Below are positions 43,168-52,216 of a DNA stretch of 64,000 nt, piece by piece; the first letter of the stretch is position 1, and every line of letters starts with the position of its first letter. Source of the DNA: Bacteroidota bacterium (GTDB lineage Bacteria > Bacteroidota > Bacteroidia > JAHEXY01); NCBI GenBank assembly GCA_023251875.1, contig JAHEXY010000001.1, forward strand, positions 434,001 to 498,000. Direction: 5' to 3'. A program made the translations under genes and the position numbers. The notes under the pieces were generated by a model. The model saw nothing but the letters and a program-made list of their open reading frames with translations. It was not told the origin of the DNA and ran no database searches.

Positions 43168-44508
43168 ATGTCAGAATATAAAATCCCCACAACAGAAACA
43201 GAATTTGAGGCAAACTTTTCTGCTAAAAAACCATTAATGGATAAAAACGAGGCCTTTTATGAAAGCTCCCGTTGTTTATTCTGTTACGATGCACCTTGTA
43301 TAAAGGCTTGTCCGACTAGTATTGATATACCATTATTTATACGCCAAATCAATACTAATAATTTGGATGGGGCTGCAAAAACCATTTATGACTCTAACTA
43401 TTTTGGCCACTCATGCGGACAAGTATGCCCAACAGATGTATTGTGTGAAGGCGCCTGTGTATATAACCACCAAGATGTAAAAGCAATTGAAATTGGCCGA
43501 TTACAAGCACATGCCACCAATCATGTAATTCAGAATGATAAAAAATTATATACAGTACCAGAAAAAACAAATGGTAAGAAAGTAGCCATTATTGGCTCAG
43601 GCGCTGCAGGCATTGCATGTGCATGTGAATTGCGCATGCTAGGCTACACGGTTGATGTGTATGAGGCAAAAGAAAAGCCCTCAGGACTTACCATTTACGG
43701 TATTGCGCCATATAAACTCACCAACCAAGCTGTGCTAGATGAAATGAATTATCTGCAAAAGCAATTTGGCTATACCATTAAATACAACTCCCCTATTCAT
43801 TCCCAAGCAGATATTTTAAAATTAGAAGAATACGATGCTATCTTTATTGGAATAGGCTTAGGTAACACTTCTACACTGGGTATTAAAGGAGAGAATCATG
43901 CAGATTGCATTGGTGCAACAGAATTTATTGAAGTACTCCGTATGCAACATCATAAAACCAAAGTAGGTAAAAAAGTAATTGTGTTAGGCGGAGGGAATAC
44001 TGCTATTGATGCTGCTTCTGAAGCTGCCCGCATGGGAGCAGAAAAAGTGATTTTGGCTTACCGCAGATCGAAAGAAGAAATGAGTGGATACGATTTTGAA
44101 TATGATCTGGCAAAAAAATCAGGAGCTGTTGGATTGTTTAATGTTGCACCGGTAGAAATTATTGCAAGTGCAGAAAAAATTACCGGAGTAAAATTTGTAA
44201 AAATGCAAACTGTTAATTCTAAATTAGAAGTTATAAAAGATTCTGAGTTTATTGAAGAATGCGATATGGTTATTCGCGCAACCGGACAATTAAAACAAGT
44301 AGGTTTTTTAAATCTTATTACTGATTTAAAACTTGATGACAAGGACAGAGTGATTGTAAACAGTAAATTTCAAACTACAAACCCAAAATACTTTGCCGGT
44401 GGCGATGTAATTAATGGAGGTAAAGAAGTTGTGAATGCTGCTGCAGATGGGAAAGTAGCTGCAAGAGAAATTCATTTAATGTTAACTGTTGATTTTAAAG
44501 AATTTTAG
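43168..44508 (+). CDS. preT: NAD(P)-dependent dihydropyrimidine dehydrogenase subunit PreT (GltD-like)
   Basis: 446 residues. The N-terminal Fe-S region has Cys clusters CLFCYDAPCIKACPTSID and GHSCGQVCPTDVLCEGAC. The FAD Rossmann motif is IIGSGAAGIACACELRMLGY, the NAD(P) motif VIVLGGGNTAIDAASEAARM, and the final FAD contact YFAGGDVINGGKEVVNAAAD. It passes electrons from NAD(P)H to the PreA partner, which reduces uracil or thymine. PreA and dihydropyrimidinase are not in the window. The beta-ureidopropionase-like gene upstream fits the same pathway. A glutamate-synthase small-subunit-like role is the alternative, but no gltB neighbour exists. Confidence 0.85.
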   Translation: MSEYKIPTTETEFEANFSAKKPLMDKNEAFYESSRCLFCYDAPCIKACPTSIDIPLFIRQINTNNLDGAAKTIYDSNYFGHSCGQVCPTDVLCEGACVYNHQDVKAIEIGRLQAHATNHVIQNDKKLYTVPEKTNGKKVAIIGSGAAGIACACELRMLGYTVDVYEAKEKPSGLTIYGIAPYKLTNQAVLDEMNYLQKQFGYTIKYNSPIHSQADILKLEEYDAIFIGIGLGNTSTLGIKGENHADCIGATEFIEVLRMQHHKTKVGKKVIVLGGGNTAIDAASEAARMGAEKVILAYRRSKEEMSGYDFEYDLAKKSGAVGLFNVAPVEIIASAEKITGVKFVKMQTVNSKLEVIKDSEFIEECDMVIRATGQLKQVGFLNLITDLKLDDKDRVIVNSKFQTTNPKYFAGGDVINGGKEVVNAAADGKVAAREIHLMLTVDFKEF

Positions 44509-44524
44509 GAAAAGATTCTTTGCA

Positions 44525-44574
44525 GGCGCGAGGCTCCAGCCTCGTGCCAATTATTACGTAGGCATCTTGCCTAC
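44525..44574. repeat. REP-type pair of hairpins before a RAYT fragment
   Basis: GGCGCGAGGCT / AGCCTCGTGCC (44525-44548; 10 of 11 pairs, 2-base loop) and GTAGGC / GCCTAC (44558-44574). Two spaced hairpins next to a RAYT gene is the standard REP layout. The CGAGGC core recurs at 6806, and the stretch GCAGGCGCGAGGCTCC recurs with one change at 45376-45391. Confidence 0.8.
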
Positions 44575-44585
44575 AAATAAAAAAC

Positions 44586-44699
44586 ATGTCAGAGAAGTAC
44601 AAAACATACGAAGGTAATTTATACTATGTAACTCTAACGGTTGTGGGTTGGATAGATATATTTACGCGCAAAAAAAAATTTAAATTGAGATTAAAATAG
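44586..44699 (+). pseudogene. Truncated REP-associated tyrosine transposase (RAYT)
   Basis: 37 codons and a stop. The first 28 residues, MSEKYKTYEGNLYYVTLTVV then GWIDIFTRK, match the start of Bacteroidota RAYTs (IS200-like Y1 transposases). Full-length members run to about 180-200 residues with HIH and catalytic Tyr motifs. After residue 29 the sequence becomes Lys-rich (KKFKLRLK) and stops. The REP hairpins lie 12 bases upstream. The fragment marks an old REP/RAYT insertion; it cannot be active. Confidence 0.8.
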
Positions 44700-44721
44700 A
44701 ACCATTCAAATATAACTGTAT

Positions 44722-45033
44722 ATGCTACACCCAACATTTTTAGCACAATTGCCTTTAGTAAAAAAACTACTAAAAGAACATAAGATAAAAAAAGCGTATG
44801 CTTTTGGCTCTGTTGTTAGTGATAAATTTAATAATGAAAGCGACATTGATTTACTAATAAATATTGAAGAAGGATTAGACCCTATGGAAAAAGGAGAATT
44901 ATTATGGAGCCTACTTTTTGCTTTAGAAGATCAATTACATAGAAAAATAGATTTGCTTGAAGAAGCAAATATTAAAAATCCATACTTTATTGAAGAACTT
45001 AATGAGAAGAAACAATTGATTTATGAAGCGTGA
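44722..45033 (+). CDS. MNT-family nucleotidyltransferase (antitoxin side of an MNT-HEPN module)
   Basis: 103 residues. Minimal nucleotidyltransferase fold: AYAFGSVVSDKFNNESDIDL contains the GSx(n)DxD motif, with a third acidic residue in HRKIDLLEE. In type VII toxin-antitoxin modules the MNT enzyme attaches AMP to a Tyr of the HEPN toxin and so silences it. The next gene overlaps it by 11 bases and encodes just such a HEPN protein. Confidence 0.88.
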   Translation: MLHPTFLAQLPLVKKLLKEHKIKKAYAFGSVVSDKFNNESDIDLLINIEEGLDPMEKGELLWSLLFALEDQLHRKIDLLEEANIKNPYFIEELNEKKQLIYEA

Positions 45034-45358
45034 AGAAAAGAAATACCTTTTTGATATTTTAGAATCTATTGATGTTATTGAAGTATATTTAAAAAATGTT
45101 CTAACATATAAAGATTTTGTCAACGATCAAATGCTTCAAGATGCTATAACAAGACGTTTAGAGATTATTGGTGAGGCAACGATTCAACTATTAAAACTTA
45201 ATTCTGAAATACATATTACTGATAATAGGAAAATAAAGGGGCTAAGAAATAGGTTAGCCCATGAATATGATATGATTAAAATTGACGAAATTTGGGTAAT
45301 TATTAAAAGAAGCCTTCCAATACTAAAACAGGAAGTTAGGCAGTATTTAGATAATTAA
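45023..45358 (+). CDS. HEPN-domain ribonuclease-type toxin (DUF86)
   Basis: 111 residues, all-helical HEPN/DUF86 domain. The Rx4-6H active-site motif is seen as RNRLAHEYD, with ITRRLEIIGEATIQLLKLN in the preceding helix. The Tyr of HEY is the residue AMPylated in characterised MNT-HEPN pairs. It starts inside the last 11 bases of the MNT gene. It is probably an RNase neutralised by its partner. Confidence 0.88.
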   Translation: MKREEKKYLFDILESIDVIEVYLKNVLTYKDFVNDQMLQDAITRRLEIIGEATIQLLKLNSEIHITDNRKIKGLRNRLAHEYDMIKIDEIWVIIKRSLPILKQEVRQYLDN

Positions 45359-45375
45359 AATTGTATCAACTATTA

Positions 45376-45391
45376 GCAGGCGCAAGGCTCC
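45376..45391. repeat. Half-site of the REP repeat
   Basis: GCAGGCGCAAGGCTCC matches 44522-44537 at 15 of 16 positions, in the same orientation. With that copy it brackets the RAYT fragment and the MNT-HEPN module. It lies in the open extension upstream of the likely thiH start. Confidence 0.5.
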
Positions 45392-45468
45392 CCATCATTC
45401 CTGAAGAATATAAATTTTGCACACAAATTTTTCTAACAACAAATTACCAACAACGAATAAAAAATTTA

Positions 45469-46581
45469 TTGAACTTCGAACAACTATATAACCAACGCTC
45501 CTGGGAAGAAATTAAGAATAAAATTTATTCTAAAACCTCTGCTGATGTTCTTCTTGCTTTAAATAAAAAAGGCAAATGTACTATTGATGATTTTTTAGCT
45601 TTGGTTTCTCCTGCTGCTGCTCCTTATTTAGAACAAATGGCACAGCTTAGCCAAACACTCACACAGCAAAGGTTTGGTAAAACAATTCAGCTTTATATTC
45701 CATTGTATCTTTCAAATGAATGTCAAAACATTTGTACCTATTGTGGTTTTAGTTTCGATAATAAATTAAAACGCATTACGCTTAACAACGAACAAATTTT
45801 AAAAGAAGTTAAAGTGATTAAAGCCATGGGCTATGATCATGTTTTGCTTGTTACCGGTGAAGCCAATAAAACGGTAGGAGTAGAATATTTAAAAAATGCC
45901 ATACAATTAATTCGGCCTTATTTTTCTCATATTTCTATTGAAGTACAACCTTTAGAACAAAATGAATACGAACAATTAATTGAGGCTGGATTAAACACCG
46001 TTTTGGTTTACCAAGAAACATACAACCAAGAAGCTTATAAGATATATCATCCAAAAGGAAAAAAATCAAATTTCTCTTATCGTTTACAAACACCCGATAG
46101 ATTGGGAAAAGCAGCAATTCATAAAATTGGTTTAGGATTTTTAATTGGTTTAGAAGATTGGCGTACCGAAGCTTTTTTTACTGCTCTGCATTTGCAGTAT
46201 CTCGAAAAAAATTATTGGAAAACTAAATATTCTCTTTCTTTCCCACGCCTAAGACCTGCCTCAGGTATTGCTTTACCCAATATTCATATTACAGACAAAG
46301 AATTGGTGCAACTCATTTGTGCCTACAGAATATTTAATCAAGATGTAGAGCTTTCATTGTCTACAAGAGAGTCTGGTTTATTTCGCAATCACGTATTTAA
46401 ACTAGGTATTACTTCAATGAGTGCAGCTTCTAAAACCAATCCCGGTGGTTATACTTCGGCAAAAGAATCATTAGAACAATTTGAAGTTTCTGACGATAGA
46501 GGCTCTGATGAAGTTGTAGAAATGATTACTTCTCAAAATTATGAAGCTGTTTGGAAAGATTGGGATGCCAGCTTTAAATAA
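45469..46581 (+). CDS. thiH: 2-iminoacetate synthase ThiH (radical SAM)
   Basis: 370 residues from the TTG at 45469, near the usual 370-380. The frame is open to 45361, but the first part includes REP-like sequence and lacks family similarity. The radical SAM cluster is CQNICTYCGFSFD (CxxxCxxC). Other family motifs: LVSPAAAPYLEQMAQLSQTL, YIPLYLSNEC, VLLVTGEANKTVG, ISIEVQPLEQNEYEQL, SFPRLRPASGI. It cleaves tyrosine to 2-iminoacetate and p-cresol for thiazole formation in thiamine synthesis. Its usual partners thiG, thiS and thiE are not next to it. A duplicated MNT-HEPN cassette lies in front. Confidence 0.9.
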   Translation: MNFEQLYNQRSWEEIKNKIYSKTSADVLLALNKKGKCTIDDFLALVSPAAAPYLEQMAQLSQTLTQQRFGKTIQLYIPLYLSNECQNICTYCGFSFDNKLKRITLNNEQILKEVKVIKAMGYDHVLLVTGEANKTVGVEYLKNAIQLIRPYFSHISIEVQPLEQNEYEQLIEAGLNTVLVYQETYNQEAYKIYHPKGKKSNFSYRLQTPDRLGKAAIHKIGLGFLIGLEDWRTEAFFTALHLQYLEKNYWKTKYSLSFPRLRPASGIALPNIHITDKELVQLICAYRIFNQDVELSLSTRESGLFRNHVFKLGITSMSAASKTNPGGYTSAKESLEQFEVSDDRGSDEVVEMITSQNYEAVWKDWDASFK

Positions 46582-46673
46582 TCTATTGTATTTCTCCCAT
46601 TATTTGTCATTTCTTTAGCCATTTCAAATTTGTATCTTGCCAAGGCTTGTTTCAAAAATAAAGAAGAAAAGAC

Positions 46674-49043
46674 ATGAAGAAATCCCTACTTTTGTTAATA
46701 ATGGTACTTACTACTACCTACCTGTTTTCTCAAAAAAATGTTTCTCTTATTGGCCATTTAGCCTATAATGATTACCTCAATGATGTATGCAGTTGGGTTG
46801 ATTCAACCGGAAAAGAATATGCAATTGTGGGTTTGCAAAATGGTGTTTCAATTGTTGATCTTTCAGATCCCGCAAATCCTAAAGAAGTTCAAAGAATACC
46901 CGGTCCTTATACCTATTGGAGAGATATTGATACATGGAAAAACACTGCTTATGTTACCAATGAGGCTTCTGGAGGATTAATGGTTATTGATTTAGAAAAT
47001 TTTGATACCGTAAACTATTCAAATGTGACTTATTTCACCGGTAATTATTTGCAAAAAGCACATACCATCTTTATTGATGAATACGGATATGCCTATTTAT
47101 TTGGCGCAAATATTAACTCAGGAGGTGTTGTAATGTTTGATGTAACAAGCCCGGCAGCAATAGTGAAAGCAGGCGAATTTCAAAGTTTTTATATTCACGA
47201 TGGCTATGCCCGACATGATACTTTATGGGCTGCCGCAATTAGTGCAGGCTATGTTGCCATTATGGACATGACTGACAAATCATCTCCCAAACTATTAGCA
47301 ACTCAACCTACCCCCTATGCTACTTCACATAATACAGGCCTTTCTGATAATGGAAAATACCTATTCACAACTGATGAAGTAAGTAATTCGTTTATCACAT
47401 CCTATGATGTAAGTGATTTAAATAATATAAAAGAATTGGACAGAATAAGAAGCACTACCGGATCTCAATCTTCTGCACATAATGTATATGTAAACGGAAA
47501 TTATTTGGTAACATCATGGTATACCGATGGACTTAGAATTATAGATGCAACTTATCCGGATAATTTAGTTGAAGTAGGCAGTTACGATACATCTCCATTA
47601 GGAACAAATTCTTTTGATGGAGATTGGTCGGCTGATAAAGATTTACCATCAGGCCTTATTTTGGCTTCTGATGTTCAACAGGGGCTTTTTATTTTTAAAC
47701 CTACTTACATTCAAGGTTGTTATTTAAAAGGATTGGTGAGTAGCGCAAATGATAGTTCATTAATTTATGGAGCTGCTATTGAAATCTTATCTACTCCTAT
47801 TACTACATCTTCTGATCTTGTAGGGTATTATAGTACAGGTTATGCCGATTCTGGATCTTACGAAGTAGTATTTTCAAAACCGGGTTATTATTCAGATACC
47901 GTAATTGTAAATTTACAAAATGGAATTATAGATACTGTTAACATCTATTTGCAACCTATGTTATCTTTCACAGTTAGCGGAACAGTAATAGATTCTGCTA
48001 CTTTAAATCCAATTGCTAATTGTAATGTTTTAATATCGAACGAGCAGCTTACTTATTCTGATACCACTGATTCAATGGGTAACTTTCAAATGCCCAATTT
48101 TTTTGCAGGTGATTATGAAGTAGTAGCAGGTAAATGGGGCTATGTTACGCAATGTTTTTCATCACAAACATTTTCTGCATTAGCTGATACTGCTAGTCTT
48201 GAACTAGTACCGGGCATTTATGATGACTTTTCATTTGATTACAATTGGACTATTTCAGGAACGGGAAAAGGAATTGGAGAATGGGAAAGAGGCGATCCTC
48301 TTGGCACTAGTTATTTTGGTGTTTTTCTCAATCCTGATGAGGATGTAAGTGGAGACTGTTATACCAATGCTTACGTTACAGGCAATACCGGATTTTCTTA
48401 TGATGATGATGATGTAGATAAAACTGCAGTAAAACTATTTTCGCCCATTTTTGATTTAACTACGTATTCAACACCTTTTATTCATTTCTATAGATGGTTT
48501 ATTGATGCTGATGAATTTGGTTTAGGTGATGACTACATGAAAGTTTCTATTACCAATGGGATTAATACGGTTGATCTTAATAAATTTTATTCTGACGAAC
48601 CTTATGGATGGGTTTTATATTATTATAACATTGCCAATTTTATTACATCAACAGCTACAATGCAAATGACTTTTGAAGTAAGAGATAATGGAGATGATCA
48701 TATGGTAGAAGCCGGTATTGATCAGTTTCAAGTATTGAATTACCAATTGCCCGGAGCTCTATCTGCAATAAAAGAAAAAAATAATAGTACAATTGCTATT
48801 GAAGCTTTTCCAAATCCATATACGGATGAGTGTACTATTCTTTTTTCGCCAAAAGATTTTAACTATAAAGATTTACAATTACAGGTATTTGATATTACCG
48901 GAAAGTTGATTTCTAAAAATACATATACCTCCACAGATGGAATAATTAAATACAAAACATCTATGCCAGCAGGCGTTTATTTTATGAAAATAAGTAATGC
49001 TGAAGCTACTTCTGCTACCCTAAAAATTACTAAAATAGAATAG
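46674..49043 (+). CDS. Choice-of-anchor B family protein, T9SS type A
   Basis: 789 residues. The signal peptide is 1-19 (TTYLFSQ). Residues about 22-345 are a choice-of-anchor B / LVIvd-type propeller (SLIGHLAYNDYLNDVCSWVD, VGLQNGVSIVDLSDPANPK, TSHNTGLSDNGKYLFTTDE). Two carboxypeptidase-regulatory-like Ig domains follow (about 350-430 and 435-515), then a MAM/jelly-roll-like region (about 520-690). The last 80 residues are a T9SS type A sorting domain (EAFPNPYTDECTILFSP, GVYFMKISN). Probably a surface-anchored binding protein. Confidence 0.82.
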   Translation: MKKSLLLLIMVLTTTYLFSQKNVSLIGHLAYNDYLNDVCSWVDSTGKEYAIVGLQNGVSIVDLSDPANPKEVQRIPGPYTYWRDIDTWKNTAYVTNEASGGLMVIDLENFDTVNYSNVTYFTGNYLQKAHTIFIDEYGYAYLFGANINSGGVVMFDVTSPAAIVKAGEFQSFYIHDGYARHDTLWAAAISAGYVAIMDMTDKSSPKLLATQPTPYATSHNTGLSDNGKYLFTTDEVSNSFITSYDVSDLNNIKELDRIRSTTGSQSSAHNVYVNGNYLVTSWYTDGLRIIDATYPDNLVEVGSYDTSPLGTNSFDGDWSADKDLPSGLILASDVQQGLFIFKPTYIQGCYLKGLVSSANDSSLIYGAAIEILSTPITTSSDLVGYYSTGYADSGSYEVVFSKPGYYSDTVIVNLQNGIIDTVNIYLQPMLSFTVSGTVIDSATLNPIANCNVLISNEQLTYSDTTDSMGNFQMPNFFAGDYEVVAGKWGYVTQCFSSQTFSALADTASLELVPGIYDDFSFDYNWTISGTGKGIGEWERGDPLGTSYFGVFLNPDEDVSGDCYTNAYVTGNTGFSYDDDDVDKTAVKLFSPIFDLTTYSTPFIHFYRWFIDADEFGLGDDYMKVSITNGINTVDLNKFYSDEPYGWVLYYYNIANFITSTATMQMTFEVRDNGDDHMVEAGIDQFQVLNYQLPGALSAIKEKNNSTIAIEAFPNPYTDECTILFSPKDFNYKDLQLQVFDITGKLISKNTYTSTDGIIKYKTSMPAGVYFMKISNAEATSATLKITKIE

Positions 49044-49045
49044 TT

Positions 49046-49822
49046 TTAGTGAGGTGTTGGAGCTGGTTTTTCTTCTTTCAATGGAGCTGTTTTATGTTGA
49101 TCATCATGATCGCCTCCAAAAGCACCTTGAAGCTGCTCTCTTGTTACTTCTTGATAGCCTTCTGGTACCATAAAAAGTGTAATGGGTACTAGTTCTTTCG
49201 ATACTTTAACAGCACTCATTTTCATTTTTGTACCTTTCTGATCCATTTCAAATTCTAAAGGGAATCCCTTTAATTGAGGAAGCTGGTAATTCCAATTTAC
49301 ATTATAATTTTCCATTTGAATTTGATCGGTAAAATAAATGGTAGATTTTTTACCATCTTCATAAATCATATCTGCTTTTTTACAAGCATAACCCGCTATC
49401 ATTTTAGTAGCATCTCCATATTCTATTTTAGGCATTTTTGTTTTGGCTAATTCTTTTTCTACATCTTCTTTTCCCACTTTCATTGCCAATTTTTTACCCA
49501 TCATATCCATTAATATGGTTGAGGTTTGAGTTTGAGAATCGGTAATGGTAACAGATTTAACAGAAGTGGTTTGAGCCATCTCTAATCTTTGTTGGTTGCC
49601 CTTTATGTATAGTTTCATTTCTTTAGGCATTAAAGCCTTTGTACGCTCATCTAATTGAAGATTAGGAAACGAAATTTCATATACAATTACGCCTTCAAAG
49701 TCTGAATTACTCTTTTTTGACACACTTGTTTCACTCTTTTCTTTTGTTGTTGAATCTTGAGCATGTAATTGGCAATGGAATGTAATAACAAATAACATTA
49801 AAACACTAAAAATCTTTTTCAT
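49046..49822 (-). CDS. DUF4412/GLPGLI-like secreted protein
   Basis: 258 residues. Signal peptide 1-21 (CQLHAQ). The conserved part (about 42-225) starts FEGVIVYEISFPNLQLD, with MKLYIKGNQQRLEM, GYACKKADMIYEDGKKSTIY and FTDQI, then LKGFPLEFEMDQKGTKM. This is the strand pattern of DUF4412, a family related to lipoprotein carriers such as LolA. A His/Asp-rich tail (FGGDHDDQHK) may bind metal. The next gene upstream encodes a related lipoprotein, so the two probably arose by duplication. Confidence 0.7.
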   Translation of the reverse strand: MKKIFSVLMLFVITFHCQLHAQDSTTKEKSETSVSKKSNSDFEGVIVYEISFPNLQLDERTKALMPKEMKLYIKGNQQRLEMAQTTSVKSVTITDSQTQTSTILMDMMGKKLAMKVGKEDVEKELAKTKMPKIEYGDATKMIAGYACKKADMIYEDGKKSTIYFTDQIQMENYNVNWNYQLPQLKGFPLEFEMDQKGTKMKMSAVKVSKELVPITLFMVPEGYQEVTREQLQGAFGGDHDDQHKTAPLKEEKPAPTPH

Positions 49823-49919
49823 ACAATTTTAAATTTATTGGTTTTGCAAATCTTTGATTCAATAATCATGCCTTGCCTATTTTTTTAATCCTCCTGTTCA
49901 AAGAGAGCATTGAGGGAAA

Positions 49920-50612
49920 TTATAAAAACTTGGCAATTATTTTATCCATTTCTTCTTTACTTATAGCAACATAAGCTTTAGGTACATTAAACTCTTCATC
50001 TTCAAATTTTTCCTTTATTACTTCGGTTGCCGTTAACTTCATTTCAATACCGTTAATTTTTATCTGGTATTCCATTAATACGCCATTAATAGAATCATAA
50101 GGCGTGCACCAATTAGCATTTTCAATATGAATATCGTTGGTATAATAAATGGTATAGCTAGGTTTGCTATTGTCTTTGAATGATATAATTGCTTTTTTAC
50201 ATTGGTAGCCGGCAATTTCTTTTGTTTCATCTGAAAAGGCATATCGAAGTTTATTTATATCTTCAAATGCTGCTTTTGCTTGAGCCGAATCCATGTGTAA
50301 AACATATTTACTATTAATCATTTTAACCATGTGATCAACCGTTTTATTTTTGTAGTTGGTTAAAACATTAGTAGTAAAAATACCACCTCCGGCACTTAAT
50401 TCTGTACAGGTATTATTGTCTTTAAATTTATATTTTATTTTATCCGGATAAACATTACCTATTAAAAAGCTGGCATCTTTATTTAAATATTCGAGGTGGT
50501 ATTCAATGGTGCCTTCAGAAATATCAATAAAAGTTTCTTTTACGTATTTACATGAGCAAATACAAAGTAAAATGAAGAGGGAAAATAAATATAGGCTCCT
50601 TTTTCTTATCAT
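49920..50612 (-). CDS. DUF4412/GLPGLI-like lipoprotein
   Basis: 230 residues. The lipobox ends LLCICSC. The mature part has the same strand order as the neighbour at 49046: GTIEYHLEYLNKDASFLIG, AGYQCKKAIISFKDNSKPSY, TIYYTNDIHIENANWCTPYD, GVLMEYQIKINGIEMKLTA. The pattern fits a hydrophobic-cargo carrier or periplasmic sensor fold, but function is unknown. It lies 97 bases upstream of the related gene and is transcribed in the same direction. Confidence 0.68.
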   Translation of the reverse strand: MIRKRSLYLFSLFILLCICSCKYVKETFIDISEGTIEYHLEYLNKDASFLIGNVYPDKIKYKFKDNNTCTELSAGGGIFTTNVLTNYKNKTVDHMVKMINSKYVLHMDSAQAKAAFEDINKLRYAFSDETKEIAGYQCKKAIISFKDNSKPSYTIYYTNDIHIENANWCTPYDSINGVLMEYQIKINGIEMKLTATEVIKEKFEDEEFNVPKAYVAISKEEMDKIIAKFL

Positions 50613-50718
50613 GATTTATTCTAAACTGCTAAATATGAATAAACTTTTAAGAATTACCAAATAAATAGAGTTCAAAGTTCAAAGTTGGATAGTTCAATTT
50701 AGATGGCTCAAATATCAA

Positions 50719-52113
50719 CTAATACCCTAAGATTTTTAACATTGAATCTGGTTTTTGTTCATCAGCAAAAAGCTTGGTTGAAATATCTCCTTTATCATTT
50801 TCAGTAATAATAACATGTTTAGGGGCAGGAGTAAGGCAATGTTGCACACCGCCATATCCACCAACAGATTCTTGATAAGCACCTGTATGAAATAAGCCAA
50901 TGTATTGAGGAGATCTTCTATTAAATTTGGGGAGAAATACCTGATTCACATGCAATGAAGCATTATAAAAATCCTGACTATCACAGGTTAATCCGCCAAG
51001 GTTGGTTTTTTCGTACTCTTTATCCCAGTTATTAATAGCCAATAAAATAAATTTTTGATTCAATGCCCATAAATCTGGTAATGTGGTGAGAAAAGAAGAA
51101 TCGATCATGCTCCAAATCTCTTTGTCGTTTTGTTGCTTTTGATCAACCACAGAATAAATAATTGCTCCGCTTTCGCTTACAGTGTAAGAGCCAAATTCAG
51201 TAAAAATATTAGGTTCCGGAACTCCATGTTGTTCGCACATGGTTTTTATTTGCAACACAATTTCTTCTATCATGTATTGGTAATCGTACTCAAAGCGTAA
51301 AGAATATTTAAATGGCATTCCTCCACCAATATTTAATGAATCTATATCCGGGCAAATCTTTTTAAGTTCACAATAAACTTGTGCGGCTTTTCTTAATTCA
51401 CTCCAGTAATAGGCTGTATCTTGTATGCCTGAATTGATAAAGAAATGAAGCATTTTCATTTCTATCATGGGATTATTTTTAATATTGTCTTTATAGTACT
51501 CAACAATATTGTTGTACCTAAATCCTAAACGAGAAGTATAAAATTCAAAATTAGGTTTTTCATCCGTAGCAATACGAATACCCAATTTAAATTTCTTTTT
51601 AGCATGTTTTAAATAATAAGGTAACTCATTGGGATTGTCAAGAATAGGAATGGTATTTACAAAGCCTTGATTGATTAATTCTGATATTTTTTGAGCATAC
51701 GTAGCCATTTTAAAACCATTACAAATAATAAAAAGATCTTTTGTAAATCGCTTACGCTTGTATAATTTTTTAATAATATCAATATCAAAAGCAGATGAGG
51801 TTTCAAGGTGTGCATCATTTTTAAGCACCTCTTCTATAATAAATGAAAAATGAGAGCTTTTGGTACAATAGCAGTAATTATAGGTAGCTTTATAGTTAAA
51901 CCTATAAAAAGCATTTTGAAATAAAGTTTGGGCTTTTTGAATTTTAGCACTAATTTTGGGCAAATAGGAGATTTTTAAGGGTGTTCCATATTCTTCTATT
52001 ACATCCATTAAAGGAATATCATTAAACAAAAGACAATTATCTTCTACCCTAAATTCTTCTTGTGGAAAGTCGAAGGTTTGTGAAATAATGTCGATGTATT
52101 TGTTTTTCATCAT
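50719..52113 (-). CDS. speA: Arginine decarboxylase, PLP type III (Bacteroidota form)
   Basis: 464 residues. The TIM-barrel region begins with YNYCYCTKSSHFSFIIEEV (PLP Lys in the CTKS segment); HLETSSAFDIDI, FICNGFK and ILDNPNELPYY follow. The phosphate-binding motif is LNIGGGMPFKYS, and GVPEPNIFTEFGSYTVSESG continues the domain. Late motifs are GGLTCDSQDFYN, with the active-site Cys-Asp, and YIGLFHTGAYQESVGGYGGV. It makes agmatine from arginine. The divergently transcribed arginase-family gene would then make putrescine. An ornithine or diaminopimelate specificity is less likely given the length and sequence. Confidence 0.85.
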   Translation of the reverse strand: MMKNKYIDIISQTFDFPQEEFRVEDNCLLFNDIPLMDVIEEYGTPLKISYLPKISAKIQKAQTLFQNAFYRFNYKATYNYCYCTKSSHFSFIIEEVLKNDAHLETSSAFDIDIIKKLYKRKRFTKDLFIICNGFKMATYAQKISELINQGFVNTIPILDNPNELPYYLKHAKKKFKLGIRIATDEKPNFEFYTSRLGFRYNNIVEYYKDNIKNNPMIEMKMLHFFINSGIQDTAYYWSELRKAAQVYCELKKICPDIDSLNIGGGMPFKYSLRFEYDYQYMIEEIVLQIKTMCEQHGVPEPNIFTEFGSYTVSESGAIIYSVVDQKQQNDKEIWSMIDSSFLTTLPDLWALNQKFILLAINNWDKEYEKTNLGGLTCDSQDFYNASLHVNQVFLPKFNRRSPQYIGLFHTGAYQESVGGYGGVQHCLTPAPKHVIITENDKGDISTKLFADEQKPDSMLKILGY

Positions 52114-52216
52114 TAACAGGTTTAATTAATGCCAATAAGATCCAAAATTAAATTAAGTATTCATCTCCTAAAACGAGATTTAAAATAATTTGCAAAGTTA
52201 GTAAAAATTTAGGCTT

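Noticed and set aside
45361-45468. 36-residue N-terminal extension of ThiH
   Set aside because: It contains a REP half-site and would exceed the usual ThiH length; the TTG at 45469 gives 370 residues.
52193-52200. CAAAGTTA read as a -7 element for arginine decarboxylase on the minus strand
   Set aside because: It would give a leader of about 70 bases and no -33 lies at the right distance; not listed as a promoter.
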